The position numbers and the translations under genes were made by a program. This document shows positions 1-12,558 of a DNA stretch of 64,000 bases, piece by piece (within the stretch, counting starts at the first letter, position 1; every line of letters begins with the position of its first letter). A model generated the notes under the pieces. It was not told the DNA's origin and did no database searches. It saw nothing but the letters and a program-made list of their open reading frames with translations. The stretch is taken from positions 9,932,899 to 9,996,898 of the forward strand of contig CM055275.1 in the NCBI GenBank assembly GCA_029237695.1, in the 5' to 3' direction. This stretch comes from Conchocele bisecta. Taxonomy: Eukaryota; Mollusca; Bivalvia; Lucinida; Thyasiridae.

Positions 1-929
1 AAATTCTTCCGTTTGTTGTGAAGATTGTAAAGAACATATGCTGTACAAATGATGTCATAGATTACATCACGTCAAATCATGTTCGGAAACGTTCGGTACC
101 ACGTAAACCCATACCCCGTTACGAGCAAATACCTGTAACAACTTTGTTAGATTTTAGTGTGAATGGCAGGGGGCGTTTCACTAAATGTCGTATGACTAAA
201 ATTTGCGTAAGTTTTGTTTGACAATTTCACATTTTCTTGTAAATAATTATTGGCAGTCTATGCTCAATCCATCAATTGAAATTTCCAGACGATCCTAAAT
301 GTGCACTTACGGACATTTTCGCCGTACGAAGTTTAGTGAAACGGGACCCAGCTGATAAGTACATATTACGATGGTGTTGACATTGACCTGATATCACCAC
401 TCGTCTCATCAGAGCTAAACGCTGTTTGCCATTCAATCAATAAGGATTCTAGTGTTTCATTATCATATTCCTGTTTGTGTGATCTTGTGACCTGTGTAGC
501 TCCTCATCAAATAGCACACTCCTGTAGCACGATAACGTTCTATATAGCTTGCTATATGCTTGCTATATGCTTCAAACCTGTTTCATTGATGCAATGACGA
601 ACATTGCAGATTCTGTCACACTGTAAAACATACACATATATATGAATGGCGATTAGACCTTCGGACTCAACGCACTTTAAAAAGAGCAACTGTTGTTCAT
701 ACTACAGAAAACGCAACAGCCCCTGGTTTTATTATGCCCCCGCCACCGAATGGTGAGGGGGCATATCGTGTTTCCGGCGTTCGTACGTACGTACGTCCCG
801 AAAACTTAACGCTCCCGTAAATGACTGCCCCGTGACAAATCCACATTCGTCCCGCCCCCACTAAGCCCAGGGTCAATGTCACATACTTGGTGCGTTCGAA
901 ACCTTAACGCTCGGATAAATGGCGTATTC

Positions 930-1108
930 TGATTGGTTATTCTGATTTCAAGGCTGAAAATATTTCTTTTTTATTTAAATATTCCGTTAAAATTTTGTTA
1001 TTTTTTCCCCCAAATCAACAGGTTGAATACTGGATCGATCCAGTTGGCCCGGCCTTAAATGGCATTATCTGATGATAGGCCGTTAAGCACCAACAAACAA
1101 ACACACAA
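930..1108 (+). mobile_element. SINE-like element with (AAAC)n tail
   Basis: This ~180-bp sequence ends in GGCCGTTAAGCACC followed by an AAAC run, the kind of 3' tail common in invertebrate SINEs. I see no convincing A or B box, so it may be a 5'-truncated copy or only a LINE-derived tail. Further copies lie at about 6717-6898, 16883-17062, 23125-23285 and 59626-59830. In each case it sits just upstream of, or inside, the decayed transposon gene, so most copies were multiplied with the array and did not insert independently. Confidence 0.55.
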
Positions 1109-1109
1109 A

Positions 1110-1728
1110 CAAGAGAGGCAGACGTGTACGTAGACGTGTCATCAATTACAGTTTCTGAAAACTGGCAAGAGTTTCTTCGGATTGATGAAACGAAATGGGA
1201 CTATTTACCTATCTGACAACACCAACTGACAAACAAGTCATTGTCACATACTATTGTGATGTTGTGCGCAAACAGGCATGAGAGGTGTCGGCTCTTGTAC
1301 CCTGTACCCATGAGGAAGTTTATACCCGTATATTGCGTCATGTGGCAGATGCCGCGAAAGAAGGATATATCGATAGGTACTGTTGACACGGATATTCTCC
1401 TTTTGCCAGGTATATCAGTCCAGCGTCTTCATATTGAGTTGTTGGTAGCATTTGGAACAGGGAAAAGTCTGCTCTTGTCCGTACATGGTATGGTACGGGA
1501 ATTGGGTCCAGATATGTGTGGTGCTTTACCAATGTTACTCATTTACGGGACACTTGGAAGGCATATGGTGAAGTAACACCTTTTTCTTTTTACAACTTGA
1601 ACAAATAAAAGCTTGCCCAAATATCTTAAGGTGCAGCTGTAAAAAGGGATACAGGGGACAGTGCAAATATAATAAGGCAGCACTTCCATGTACTGCTCTG
1701 GGCCAGTATGGTTGTGAATGCACACACT
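1110..1728 (+). pseudogene. Decayed transposon-gene fragment, array copy 1
   Basis: This is a fragment of the same protein family as the minus-strand gene at 26165-28220. Recognisable pieces lie in different frames: a HEE motif after SALVPCT, a VDTDILLLP stretch, and near 1630-1728 the Cys-rich tail with CKKGYRGQC. The middle is deleted: sequence jumps from about 1590 straight to the Cys-rich end, skipping the part present at 7400-7730. Stops and frame changes throughout make it non-coding. It is carried inside the higher-order unit. Confidence 0.7.
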
Positions 1729-3101
1729 GATAAATACACGCAACATAAGACATTTTTTCAGTTCACATATTGAATATCTGAGACACAGTGTCTTTGACAG
1801 TAATTTGAAATGTGCACATACATACATAACAAGTACATGCCAGAGTTTATTAATTACTCTTCATGTACCAGGTGCAAATCATCATGTTATAGTAAATCTG
1901 CAACTGATGGCATATTTTGTTGATTGCGTGGATAAAATTAAATCACGTATGTATATCATATATATGTAGACATGTACGGGATGTTTCATATCAGTCATCA
2001 GTATTAAACATCATTAAGAGTTTGCAAACATGCCCATCATTTTAACCTTGTGAAAACACAGAACAATATGACGAATATAAAATCACATGCAAAATATTGT
2101 CGGTGAAGAAATCTTACAGATTTCCTTATTACGATAGTAAAGACATGAATCACTGCTATGTTTTGTTTGTATCCATCCTTCCAAATACCATCTACACTTA
2201 ATGTGGTATACCTTAGGCTTTGTATCACTATCAAATAGATCACAGTAAATTAAACTTTGAAAATATGAAAAAAAATACACCATTCTGGCGGCCATTTTTA
2301 AAATGGCCACCATTTTCAGATATTTAAATGATAATTATGGGAATTATTTTCAAATCTATGATACTACATACATCGAGAGATAAAAAAAATAATGATATTA
2401 TTTATATTTCAGTGGCATTATGCCAGTTACCCATATCCACATAATCTTGCTGGCGGCCATTTTGGAAAATGGCTGCCATTTTTGTCATGTAGCAACTCTA
2501 AGATGTCCCTATAGCTAAAAATAGTTAAAATAATGTTTCCTAACAGTTTACCAAATTTCATGCTTGTATCACAAAATGTACAATTCTCTGACATGTCGAT
2601 TCCGCTATGAGACATTTTCTGGCAAAATAAACATTAATTCACCATTAACACACGTATTGATTAGCATTATTATTCATTTTATACCAGACGCAAATTTCCA
2701 CACTGATATAAGGGGCGGCAACCGTGTTTACGCAAAATGTTAACGGACATTAATATTTATTCTCTGTAATTATTTTTTCATGTGAAATTTCTCATATTTT
2801 ATAATTTGTCTAAAATATTACTTTTTCAGATGAGACATTTAATTACGACAGCTAATTAAACATATCATGTCTCATTTGCATGTGAACATTCCTGATACCA
2901 CCGCGAGTCATTATCAGTAAAATAAAGATTTCTAAATGATTATATATATAGCGTGCACGTGTAATGTTTAGGACTGGTGAAATAGTGACACAATTGTACT
3001 TTTATTTAATTCCTATCAATAACATTCTGTGCCTACTGAGTGGGTATGTACCAGTACATGACTCAACCCGGCTTCTGCTTATTGTGACTCATTTGTTTCA
3101 G

Positions 3102-3315
3102 CGACAACTACAACTGCGACGACTACCACGGTTACCGAACCAACGACAACTACCATAGTTACCGAACCAACCACAAATACAACAGCTGCCGAAATAACAA
3201 CAGCCACTAAAAACTACAAACAAGCTCCAAGATAGTACAGTTACTACCACAAAAGGTCCTACCACAAAAGCTCCAAATACCACAGTCACTACTATCCAGA
3301 CACCAGGAGCAGCAG
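3102..3315 (+). pseudogene. Mucin-like Thr-rich exon 1 (type a), frameshifted as read
   Basis: The exon follows a TTTGTTTCAG acceptor and ends AGCAG|GTAATG. Compared with exon 5, the closest copy, it is 214 rather than 210 nt. The four extra bases all fall between about 3208 and 3233, in A-rich runs, and lead to an in-frame TAG at about 3232. The remainder matches the other copies: threonine-rich with VTEPTT repeats and a TTTKGPTTKAP block. Clustering of single-A insertions suggests uncorrected long-read errors as much as true decay. As a protein segment it would be a heavily O-glycosylated linker with NTT sequons. Confidence 0.6.
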
Positions 3316-4239
3316 GTAATGTCATGGTATCATGTCTGTACAATTAATTTATCACTTTAGGGTTGACCATGAACCATCAATTGGCGTAAATGCTTAGCTT
3401 GGTTTATCAGGGTGTGGAATCACGTGGTTTCCGAACAATGTGACGTTCGTTGTGAAGATTTTAAAGAAAATATACTGTACAAATGATGTCATAGATTACA
3501 GATCATGTTCGGAAACGTTCGGTACCACGTGAATCCATACCCCGCTACGAGCAAATAACTGTAACAACTTTGTCCGATTTTAGTGCGAGTGACCAGGGGG
3601 GCGTTTCACTAAATTTCGTATGACTAAAATGTTCGTAAGTGTTGTCTGTCAATTGTACATTTTGTTGTAAACAATTGTTGGCAGTCTATGCTCAATATAT
3701 GTAAATCCATCAGTTCAAATTTCCAGACAATCCTGAATTTGAACTTAAGGACATTTTAGTCGTTTGAAGTTTAGTGAAACGGGCCCCATCTGATAAGCAC
3801 GAAGAGGGCACATCCTGTCAAACAGTCAAACTGTAAAACATACACACATATATGAATGGCTATGTGCTTAATGTAACAAATAACCGGCTTATGCATTTCG
3901 GTCCTCCTATATATTCAGAACAAAATATACCATAGTATTTACACAGTCCTAAAATTCATAACGGAAACGCCCATTCAACGTTTTGCGCTCATATCCCAGT
4001 ACATTACATTAGCCCCACGTGACTTCGTGAGACGTTGTTGATTCGTTAAAGTGTGTTTAGCGTTATTAGATTACGTGACGCTCATCGTTGTTGTCAATAA
4101 CGTCACGCTATTGACCGGCAACGTCGCTGTTCCATGAATTGCGATAAAACGACGTAACACAATAAGATTCGTAACTTTTACAACGTATATGGTTATTTAC
4201 ATCTTTGAAACTCTCCGAAAATCCATTGTAAATATAAGA

Positions 4240-4380
4240 AATAAAGCCATGGGCAGTTACTGTATTATGAACAACAGTTGGTCTGTTTAAAGTTTGCGAT
4301 TAGTCCTTCGGACTCAACGCACTTTAAACAGACCAACTGTTGTTCATACTACAGAAAACGCAACAGCCCATGGTTTTATT
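4240..4380. repeat. 140-nt foldback element with a perfect 27-bp stem
   Basis: Positions 4267-4293 are exactly complementary to 4321-4347, with a 27-nt loop. That loop contains a smaller palindrome, AGTCCTTCGGACT. The outer ends (AATAAAGCCATGGGC and GCCCATGGTTTTATT) also pair. Copies with the same design lie at 8931-9071, 11201-11340, 20719-20859 and 30824-30964, and a right-truncated one at about 44335-44450. It is most simply a miniature foldback transposon multiplied with the array. Confidence 0.75.
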
Positions 4381-5596
4381 CATTAATTGAATGGTATATA
4401 CATCACTGTGACTTGTAATATACTGAAAGTAGACTATAAGTGAAAACAACAAAACTGTATTCCAGTTATATTCACTGTCTATTATTCTTGTAATTTCAAG
4501 AGTTCATTATATAAAATCATCTGCTATTTGGCGGCCATTTTGAATATCATCTCGAAATAAGTAGCATTACGTGATTCAGAACATTATTTTAAAGTATATT
4601 CATTTCAAACTGAACTTAAATATATTTATTGCCAGGTTGTGACATTATATAATTATGAAAAATATATGAAAAATGCACATGAAAAGGCACTTCTTCATTT
4701 CATGGCGGCCATATTGGCAGCCATCTTAAAGCTGTATGCTACTATTATTCTAGTAAAATTAACAGTAATTATGTTGTAATTTATTCTAAATAATATTCAA
4801 ACAAAATCAGTACATTTATGTTATTTATTCTCAATAACGATACTGAATGTGACCATGATATTTGTGGCTGCCTCCTTAGGCGTCATTTCGAATAACGACT
4901 TCGTTCTGCAGATGCCGGAATGGCATTACACGGATCTGTGATCTAGAGACCAAGACGAATATCTTGGTATATAACAACACATGTGCCTATTTACCGTCCA
5001 CCCACCTGTCAGCTAGCTCTTGTTAGTTGCAGTACTAATTGTTCAAAGGTACATGCCCACTCAGTAAGCACAAACTGTTCTATATATCTGTGACATCTTC
5101 TGAGACATTTTTTGGCAATGTAAACATTCATTCACCATTAACCCATGTATGGATTAACATTATTATTCATTTCATTCCAGACGCAAATTTCCACCCTGAT
5201 ATAAGGGGCGATAACCGTGTTTCCGTAAAAGATTAACGGACATTAATATTATTTATCTGTAATTAAGTTTTGATGTGCAATGCTCGTACTTTATAATCTG
5301 TCAAAATTATTTATTTTTCAGATAAGGTATTTAATTAGTAGAACTAATTAAAAATATAATGTCTCATTTGCATGTGAAAATGGTTGATACCACAACGAGT
5401 CACTATCAGTAAAATAAATATTACTAAATTATTATAATGTTTATTGCGGGAACGTGTACTTTTTAGGCCTGGTGGAATGGTGACACGCTTATAATCTTAG
5501 TGAATTCCTATAAAATGCATTGTGTACCTACTGAGTGTGCATGTGCCTTTAAAGGACTCAACCCGGCTTCTGCTTATTGTGACTAGTTTGTTTCAG

Positions 5597-5728
5597 CGAC
5601 AACCACAACTGCGACGACAACAACGGTTACCGAACCAACGAAAACTACCATAGTTACTACCACAAAAGGTCCTACCACAAAAGCTCTAAATGCCACAGTC
5701 ACTACTAGCCGGACACCAGGAGCATCAG
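5597..5728 (+). CDS. Mucin-like Thr-rich exon 2 (type b), internally deleted
   Basis: The exon lies between GTTTCAG and GTAATG and is 132 nt, so it keeps phase 1 at both ends and is fully open. Compared with the 210-nt copies it lacks 78 nt (26 codons) from the middle: sequence passes from TTIVT directly into TTTKGPTTKAL. The loss is an exact multiple of three, as expected if the exon is still under reading-frame constraint or if the low-complexity repeat recombined unequally. It would encode a short secreted, O-glycosylated linker of about 44 residues. No domain other than Thr/Pro/Ser-rich sequence is visible. Confidence 0.6.
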
Positions 5729-6889
5729 GTAATGTGATGGTATAATGTCTGTCAAAGCAATTTATCACTTTATGATTGACCATCAACCATTGGCGTATAT
5801 GCTTAGCTTGGTCAAATTCTTCCGTTTGTTGTGAAGATTGTAAAGAACATATGCTGTACAAATGATGTCATAAATTACATCACGTTAAATCATGTTCGGA
5901 AACGTTCGGTACCACTTGAACCCATATCCCGTTACGAGCAAATACCTGTAACAACTTTCTTCGATTTTAGTGTGAATGGCAGGGGGCGTTTCACTAAATG
6001 TCGTATGACTAAAATTTGCGTAAGTTTTGTTTGACAATTTCACATTTTCTTTTAAATAATTATTGGCAGTCTATGCTCAATCCATTAATTGAAATTTTCA
6101 GACGATCCTAAATTTGCACATTTTCGCCGTACGAACTTTAGTGAAATGGGACCCAGCTGATAAGTACATATTACAATGGTGTTGACATTGACCTGATATC
6201 ACCACTCGTCTGATCAGAGCTATTTGCCATTCAATCAATAAGGATTCTAGTGTTTCATTATCATATTCCTGTGTGTGTGATTTTGCGACCTGTGTAGCTC
6301 CTCATCAAATAGCACACTCCTGTAGCACGATAACGTTCTATATTGCTTGCTATATGCTTCAAACCTGTTTCATTGATGCAATGACGAACATTGCAGATTC
6401 TGTCACACTGTAAAACATACACACATATATGAATGGCGATTAGACCTTCGGTCTCAACGCACTTTACAAAGAGCAACTGTTGTTCATACTACAGAAAACG
6501 CAACAGCCCCTGGTTTTATTATGCTCCCGCCACCGAATGGTGAGGGGGCATATCGTGTTTCCGGCGTTCGTACGTACGTACGTCCCGAAACCTTAACGCT
6601 CGGGTAAATGGCTGCCCCGTGACAAATCCACATTCGTCCCGACACACTAAGCCCAGGGTCAAGGTCACATACTTGGTGCGTTCGAAACCTTAACGCTCGG
6701 ATAAATGGCGTATTCTGATTGGTTATTCTGATTTCAAGGCTGAAAATATTATTTTTTTATTTAAATGTTCCGTTCTGATTTTGGAGTTTTTTTCCCCCAA
6801 ATCAGCAGGTTGAATACTGGATCGATCCAGTTGGCCCGGCCTTAAATGGCATTAGCTGTTGATAGGCCGTTAAGCACCAACAAACAAAC

Positions 6890-7845
6890 AAACAAACAAG
6901 AGAGGCAGACGTGTACGTAGACGCGTAGCACGATCAATTACAGTTTCTGAAAACTGGCAAGAGTTTCTTCGGATTGATGAAACGAAATGGGACTATTTAC
7001 CTATCTGACAACACCTCTAGCAAAGCTTCCAACTGACAAAAAAGTCATTGTCACATACTATAGTGATGTTGTGCGCATACAGGCATGAGAGGTGTCGGCT
7101 CTTGTACCCTGTACCCATGAGGAAGTTTATACCCGTATATTGCGTCATGTGGCAGATGCCGCGAAAGAAGGATATATCGATAGGTACTGTTGACACGGAT
7201 ATTCTCCTTGTGCCAGGTATATCAGTCCAGCGTCTTCATATTGAGTTGTTGGTAGCATTTGGAACAGGGAAAATGCTGCTCTTCTCCGTACATGGTATGG
7301 TACGGGAATTGGGTCCAGATATGTGTGTTGCTTTACCAATGTAACTCATTTGCAGGACACTTGGAAGGCATATGGTGAATTAACAACTTTTTGTTTTTAC
7401 ACTTTGGCATATGCATAGAAGACTGGATTCAACCACTCAAACGTTTTGTAGTTTTGTAGTTTTGTTGTATGACCGGACAAGCGGTCGTTATATTGTTGAT
7501 GAGGCGCGAAAGCAACTTTTTACGGAAAATAGTAGGGCACTTGATAATATTCCACCTACAAAGACAGCGCTTATACAGCACACTAGAAGGGTGGTATATA
7601 AAGTCACAGCAGGGGTCAAATAATGATTCCAGCCCCGGTGCTTCCATCACCAAGCCCTTGGGGTTGGAAAAAGGCAACGATAATGAGTGGGAATTATTCT
7701 GGACTACTCAGCCGGGAGCTATAAAAGCTTGCCCAAATATCTTAAGGTGCAGCTGTAAAAAGGGATACAGGGGACAGTGCAAATATAATAAGGCAGCACT
7801 TCCATGTACTGCTCTGTGCCAGTGTGGTGGTGAATGCACACACTG
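6890..7845 (+). pseudogene. Decayed transposon-gene fragment, array copy 2
   Basis: This covers roughly the C-terminal half of the family seen at 26165-28220. It has an NWQEF-like stretch near 6952, the HEE motif near 7120, a VDTD motif near 7190, a long open piece with YDRTSG...DEARKQLF and NIPPTKTALIQHTRR (7469-7623), and a terminal Cys-rich block at about 7728-7845 with spacing CxCKKG...GQC...CTALCQCGGEC. That Cys-rich end resembles a CXC/tesmin-type zinc-binding motif. Several stops and frame changes separate the blocks, so no full product can be made. Confidence 0.75.
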
Positions 7846-9845
7846 ATAAATACACGTAACATAAGTCATTTTCAGTTCACATATTGAATATCTGAGACAC
7901 AGTGTCATTGACAGTAAGTTGAAATGTGAAATTACCTACATAACAAGTACATGCCAGAGTTTATTAATCACTCTTCATGTACCAGGTACAAATCATCATT
8001 TTATAGTAAATCTGCAACTGATGGCCTATTTTGTTGATTGCGTGATAAAATAATATCACGTATGTACATCATATATATGTAGATATGTACGGGATGTTTC
8101 ATATCAGTCATCAGTATTAAACATCATTAAGAGTTTGCAAACATGCCCATCAGTTTATCCTTGTGAAAACACACAACAATATGACGAATATAAAATCACA
8201 TGCACATTATGGTCGGTGAAGAAATCTTACAGATTCGTTATTACGACAGTAAAGACATGAATCACTGCTATGTTTTGTTTGTATCCATCCTTCCAAATAC
8301 CATCTACACTTAATGTGGTATACCGTAGGCTGTGTATCACTATCAAATAGATCACAGTAAATTAAACTTTGAAAATATGAAAAAACACACCATTGTGGCG
8401 GCCATTTTTTAAATGGCCACCATTTTCAGATATTTAAATGATATTTATGGGAATTATATTCAAATCTATGATACTACATACATCGAGAGATAAAAACAAT
8501 AATGATATTATTTATATTTCAGTGACATTATGCCAGTTACCCATATCCACATAATATTGCTGGCGTCCATTTTGGAAAATGGCTGCCATTTTTGTCATGT
8601 AACAACTCTGAGATGTCCCTATGGCTAAAAATAGTTAAAATAATGTTTCCTAACAGTGCACCAAATTTCATGCTTCTATCACAAAATGTACAATTCTCTG
8701 ACATATCGATTCCGCTATGAGACATTTTCTGGCAAAATAAATATTAATTCACCATTAACCCACGTATTGATTAGCATTATAATTCATTTTATACCAGACG
8801 CAAATTTCCACACTGATATAAGGGGCGGTAACAGTGTTTACGACGTAAAACAATAAGATTCGTAACTTTTACACCGTATACGGTTATTTACATCTTTGAA
8901 ACTCTCCGAAAATGCATTATAAATATAAGTAATAAAACCATGGGCAGTTACTGTATTATGAATAACCGTTGGTCTGTTTAAAGTTCGCGATTAGTCCTTC
9001 GGACTCAACGCACTTTAAACAGACAAACTGTAGTTCATACTACAGAAAACGCAACAGCCCATGGTTTTATTCCTTAATTGAATGGTATATACATCACTGT
9101 GACTTGTAATATACTGAAAGTAGACTATAAGTGAAAACAACAAAACTGTATTCCAGTTATATTCACTGTCTATTATTCTTGTAATTTCAAGAGTTCCTTA
9201 TATAAAATAATTATTATCCATTTTTGTCACGTAACAACTCTGAGATGTCCCTATAGCTAAAAATAGTTAAAATAATGTTTCCTAACAGTGCACCAAATTT
9301 CATGCTTGTATCACAAAATGTACAATTCTCTGACATATCAATTCCGCTATGAGACATTTTCTGGCAAAATAAACATTCATTCACCATTAACCCACGTATG
9401 GATTAACATTAGTATTCATTTCATTCCAGACGCAAATTTCCACACTGATATAAGGGGCGATAACCGTGTTTGCGTAAAAGATTAACGGACATTAATATTA
9501 TTTATCTGTAATTAAGTTTTGATGTGCACTGCTCGTACTTTATATTCTGTCGAAATTATTTCTTTTTCAGATAAGACATTTAATTAGTAAAACTAATTAA
9601 ACATATAATGTCTCATTTTCATGTGAAAATGGCTGATACCACAACGAGTCACTATCAGTAAAATAAATATTACTAAATTATTATAATGTTTATAGCGGGA
9701 ACGTGTAATTTTTAGGCCTGGTGGAATGGTGACACACTTATAATCTTAGTGAATTCCTATAAAGTGCATTGTGTACCTACTGAGTGGGCATGTGCCTTTA
9801 AAGGACTCAACCCGGCTTCTGCTTATTGTGACGCGTTTGTTTCAG

Positions 9846-10055
9846 CGACAACAACAACTGCGACGACTACCACGGTTTCCGAACCAACGAAAACTACCAT
9901 AGTTACCGAACAAACCACAAATACAACAACTGCAGAAATAACAACAAACAATACAAATACACAACCTCCAGATACCACAGTTACTACCACAAAAGGTCCT
10001 ACCACAAAAGCTCTAAATGCCACAGTCACTACTAGCCGGACACCAGAAGCAGCAG
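9846..10055 (+). CDS. Mucin-like Thr-rich exon 3
   Basis: This 210-nt open exon lies between GTTTCAG and GTAATG. Its 69 complete codons are about half threonine, with short VSEPTK and VTEQTT repeats, a PPDTTVTTTKGPTTK core and a final SRTPEAAG. One or two NTT/NAT sequons are present. Its 5' flank (TGTGCCTTTAAAGGACTC) matches type b copies, although it occupies the type a slot of its unit. That suggests gene conversion or unequal crossover within the array. As a product it would be an extended, O-glycosylated spacer outside the cell; no catalytic role is expected. Confidence 0.65.
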
Positions 10056-12558
10056 GTAATGTCATGGTATCATGTCTGTAAAAGCAATTTATCACTTTAT
10101 GATTGACCATCAACCATTGGCGTATATGCTTAGCTTGGTTTATCAGGGTGTGGAATCACGTGGTTTCCGAACGCTGTGACGTTCGTTGTGAAGATTTTAA
10201 AGACAATATACTGTACAAGTGATGTCATAGATTACATCACGTCAAATCATGTTCAGAAACGTTCGGTATCACGTGAACCCATACCCCATTACTTGCAAAT
10301 AACTGTAACAACTTTGTCCAATTTTAGTGCGAGTGACCAGGGGCGTTTCACTAAATTTCGTATGACTAAAATGTATGTAAATGTTGTCTGTCAATTGCAC
10401 ATTTTCGTGTAAACAATTGTTGGCAGTCTATGCTCAATATATGTAAATCCATCAATTCAAATTTCCAGACGATCCTGAATTTGAACTTACGGACATTTTA
10501 GTCGTACGAAGTTTAGTGAAACGGGCCCGATCTGATGAGCACATCGTATGATGGTGTTGACACTGACCTGATATCCTCTGATCGGAGCTAGACGCTGTAT
10601 GCCATTCAATCACTAACGATTCCAGTGTTTCATTATCATGTTCCTGTTTGTGTGATTTTGTTACCTGTGTAGCTCCTCGTCAAATAGTACTCACATGTAG
10701 CACGATAACATTCTATATTGCAAGCTATGTGCTTCAAACTTGTTTCATTGATGGAATGACGAACAGTGCACATCCTGTCAAACAGTCAAACTGTAAAACA
10801 TACACACATATATGCATGGCTATGTGCTTAATGTAACGAATAACCGGCATATGCATTTCGGTCCGCATATATATTCAGAACAAAATATACCATAATATTT
10901 ACACTATCCTCGAATTCATAATGGAAACGCCCATTCAACGTATTGTGCTCATATCCCAGTACATTACATTAGCCCCACGTGACTTCGCTCGACGTTGTTC
11001 ATTCGTTAAGGTGTGTTTGACGTCATTAGATTACGTGACGTTCATCGTTTTTGTCAATAACGTCAAGCTATTGACCGGCAACGCCGCTGTTTCATGAATT
11101 GCGATAAAACGACGTAAAACAATAAGATTCGTAAATATTACACCATATACGGTTATTTACATCTTTGAAACTATCCGAAAATGCATTGTAAATATAAGAA
11201 ATGAAACCATGGGCAGTTACTGTATTATGAACAACAGTTGGTCTGTTTAAAGTTTGCGATTAGTCCATCGAACTCAACGCACTTTAAACATACCAACTGT
11301 TGTTCATACTACAGAAAACGCAACAGCCCATGGTTGTATTCCTTACTTGAATGGTATATACATCACTGTGACTTGTAATATACTGAAAGTAGACTATAAG
11401 TGAAAACAACAAAACTGTATTCCAGTTATATTCACTGTCTATTATTCTTGTAATTTCAAGAGTTCCTTATATAAAATCATCTGCTATGTGGCGGCCATTT
11501 TGAATATCATCTCGAAATAAGTTGCATTAAGTGATTCAGAACATTATTTTAAAGTATATTCATTTCAAACTGAACTTAAATATATTTATTGCCAGGTTGT
11601 GACATTATATAATTATGAAAAATATATGAAAAATGCACATGAAAAGGCACTTCTTTATTTCATGGCGGCCAAATTTGCAGCCATCGTAAAGATGTATGCT
11701 ACTATTATTCTAGTAAAATTAACAGTAATTATGTCTTAATTCTTTCTAAATAATATTTTTTAAAAATCAGTACATATGTGTTATATATTCTCAATAACGA
11801 TACTGAATGTGACCTTGATATTTGTGGCGGCCTCCTTAGGTGTCATTTCGAATAACGACCTCGTTCCGTAGATGCCGCAATGGCATTACGCGGATCTGTG
11901 ATCTAGAGACAAAGACGAACATCTTGGTATATAACAACACATGTGCCTATTTACCGTCCACCCACCTATCAGCTAGCTCTTGCTATTTGCAGTACTAATT
12001 GTTCAAAGGTACATGCCCACTCAGTAAGCACAAAATGTTCTATATATATCTGTGACATCTTCTGAGACATTTTCTGGCAAAATAAACATTCATTCATCAT
12101 TAACCCACGAATTGATTAACATTATTATTCATTATATTCCAGACACAAATTTCCACACTGATATAAGGGGCGATAACCGTGTTTCCGTAAAAGTTTAACG
12201 GACATTAATATTATTTTTCTGTAATTAAGTTTTGATGTGCAAAGCTCGTACTTTATAATCTGTCAAAATTATTTCTTTTTCAGATAAGACATTTAATTGG
12301 TACAACTAATTACAAATATAATGTCTCATTTGCATGTGAAAATGGCTGATACCACAACGAGTCACTATCAGTAAAATAAATATTACTAAATGATTATAAT
12401 GTTTATAGCGGGCACGTGTAATTTTTAGGCCTGATGTAATAGTGACACACTTATACTCTTATTTAATTCCTTTAAAGTACATTGTGTACCTACTGAGTGG
12501 GCATGTGCCTTTAAAGGACTCAACCCGGCTTCTGCTTATTGTGACTCATTTGATTCAG

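Larger units (their letters stand above)
1..5813 (+). repeat. Higher-order tandem unit 1 of the mucin-exon array
   Basis: The same start sequence recurs at 1, 5814, 12902 and 22418, which defines four tandem units. In this unit the order is: a miniature inverted-repeat element (about 170-350), an ATGCCCCC terminal hairpin (about 733-766), a single monomer of the satellite seen again at 39.9 kb, a SINE-like tail (about 930-1108), a decayed transposon-gene fragment, mucin exon 1, a 140-nt foldback and mucin exon 2. The bases outside the exons show no open coding sequence. The stretch at about 4383-5590 is AT-rich repeat with GGCGGCCAT motifs. Confidence 0.85.

Noticed and set aside
5180..5231. 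Recurring short exon-like piece (DANFHPDIRGDNRV) with an ATTCCAG acceptor upstream of each mucin exon
   Set aside because: The candidate donor GTAAAA is lost in some copies (GCAAAA at 2731), the phases would be 1 and 0, which breaks the modular pattern, and it resembles no domain.
6100..6165. Stretch near an ATTTTCAG that reads like the end of a VWA domain (FALTDIFAVRSLVKR in sister copies)
   Set aside because: It is the right arm of the miniature inverted-repeat element ending in GAAACGGGCCC; the likeness to the VWA C-terminus is chance.
9823..10113. Valine-rich minus-strand frames opposite the mucin exons
   Set aside because: They are the reverse reading of ACN-rich codons, begin and end outside any splice logic, and repeat at every mucin exon. 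The + strand has consistent acceptors, donors and phases.
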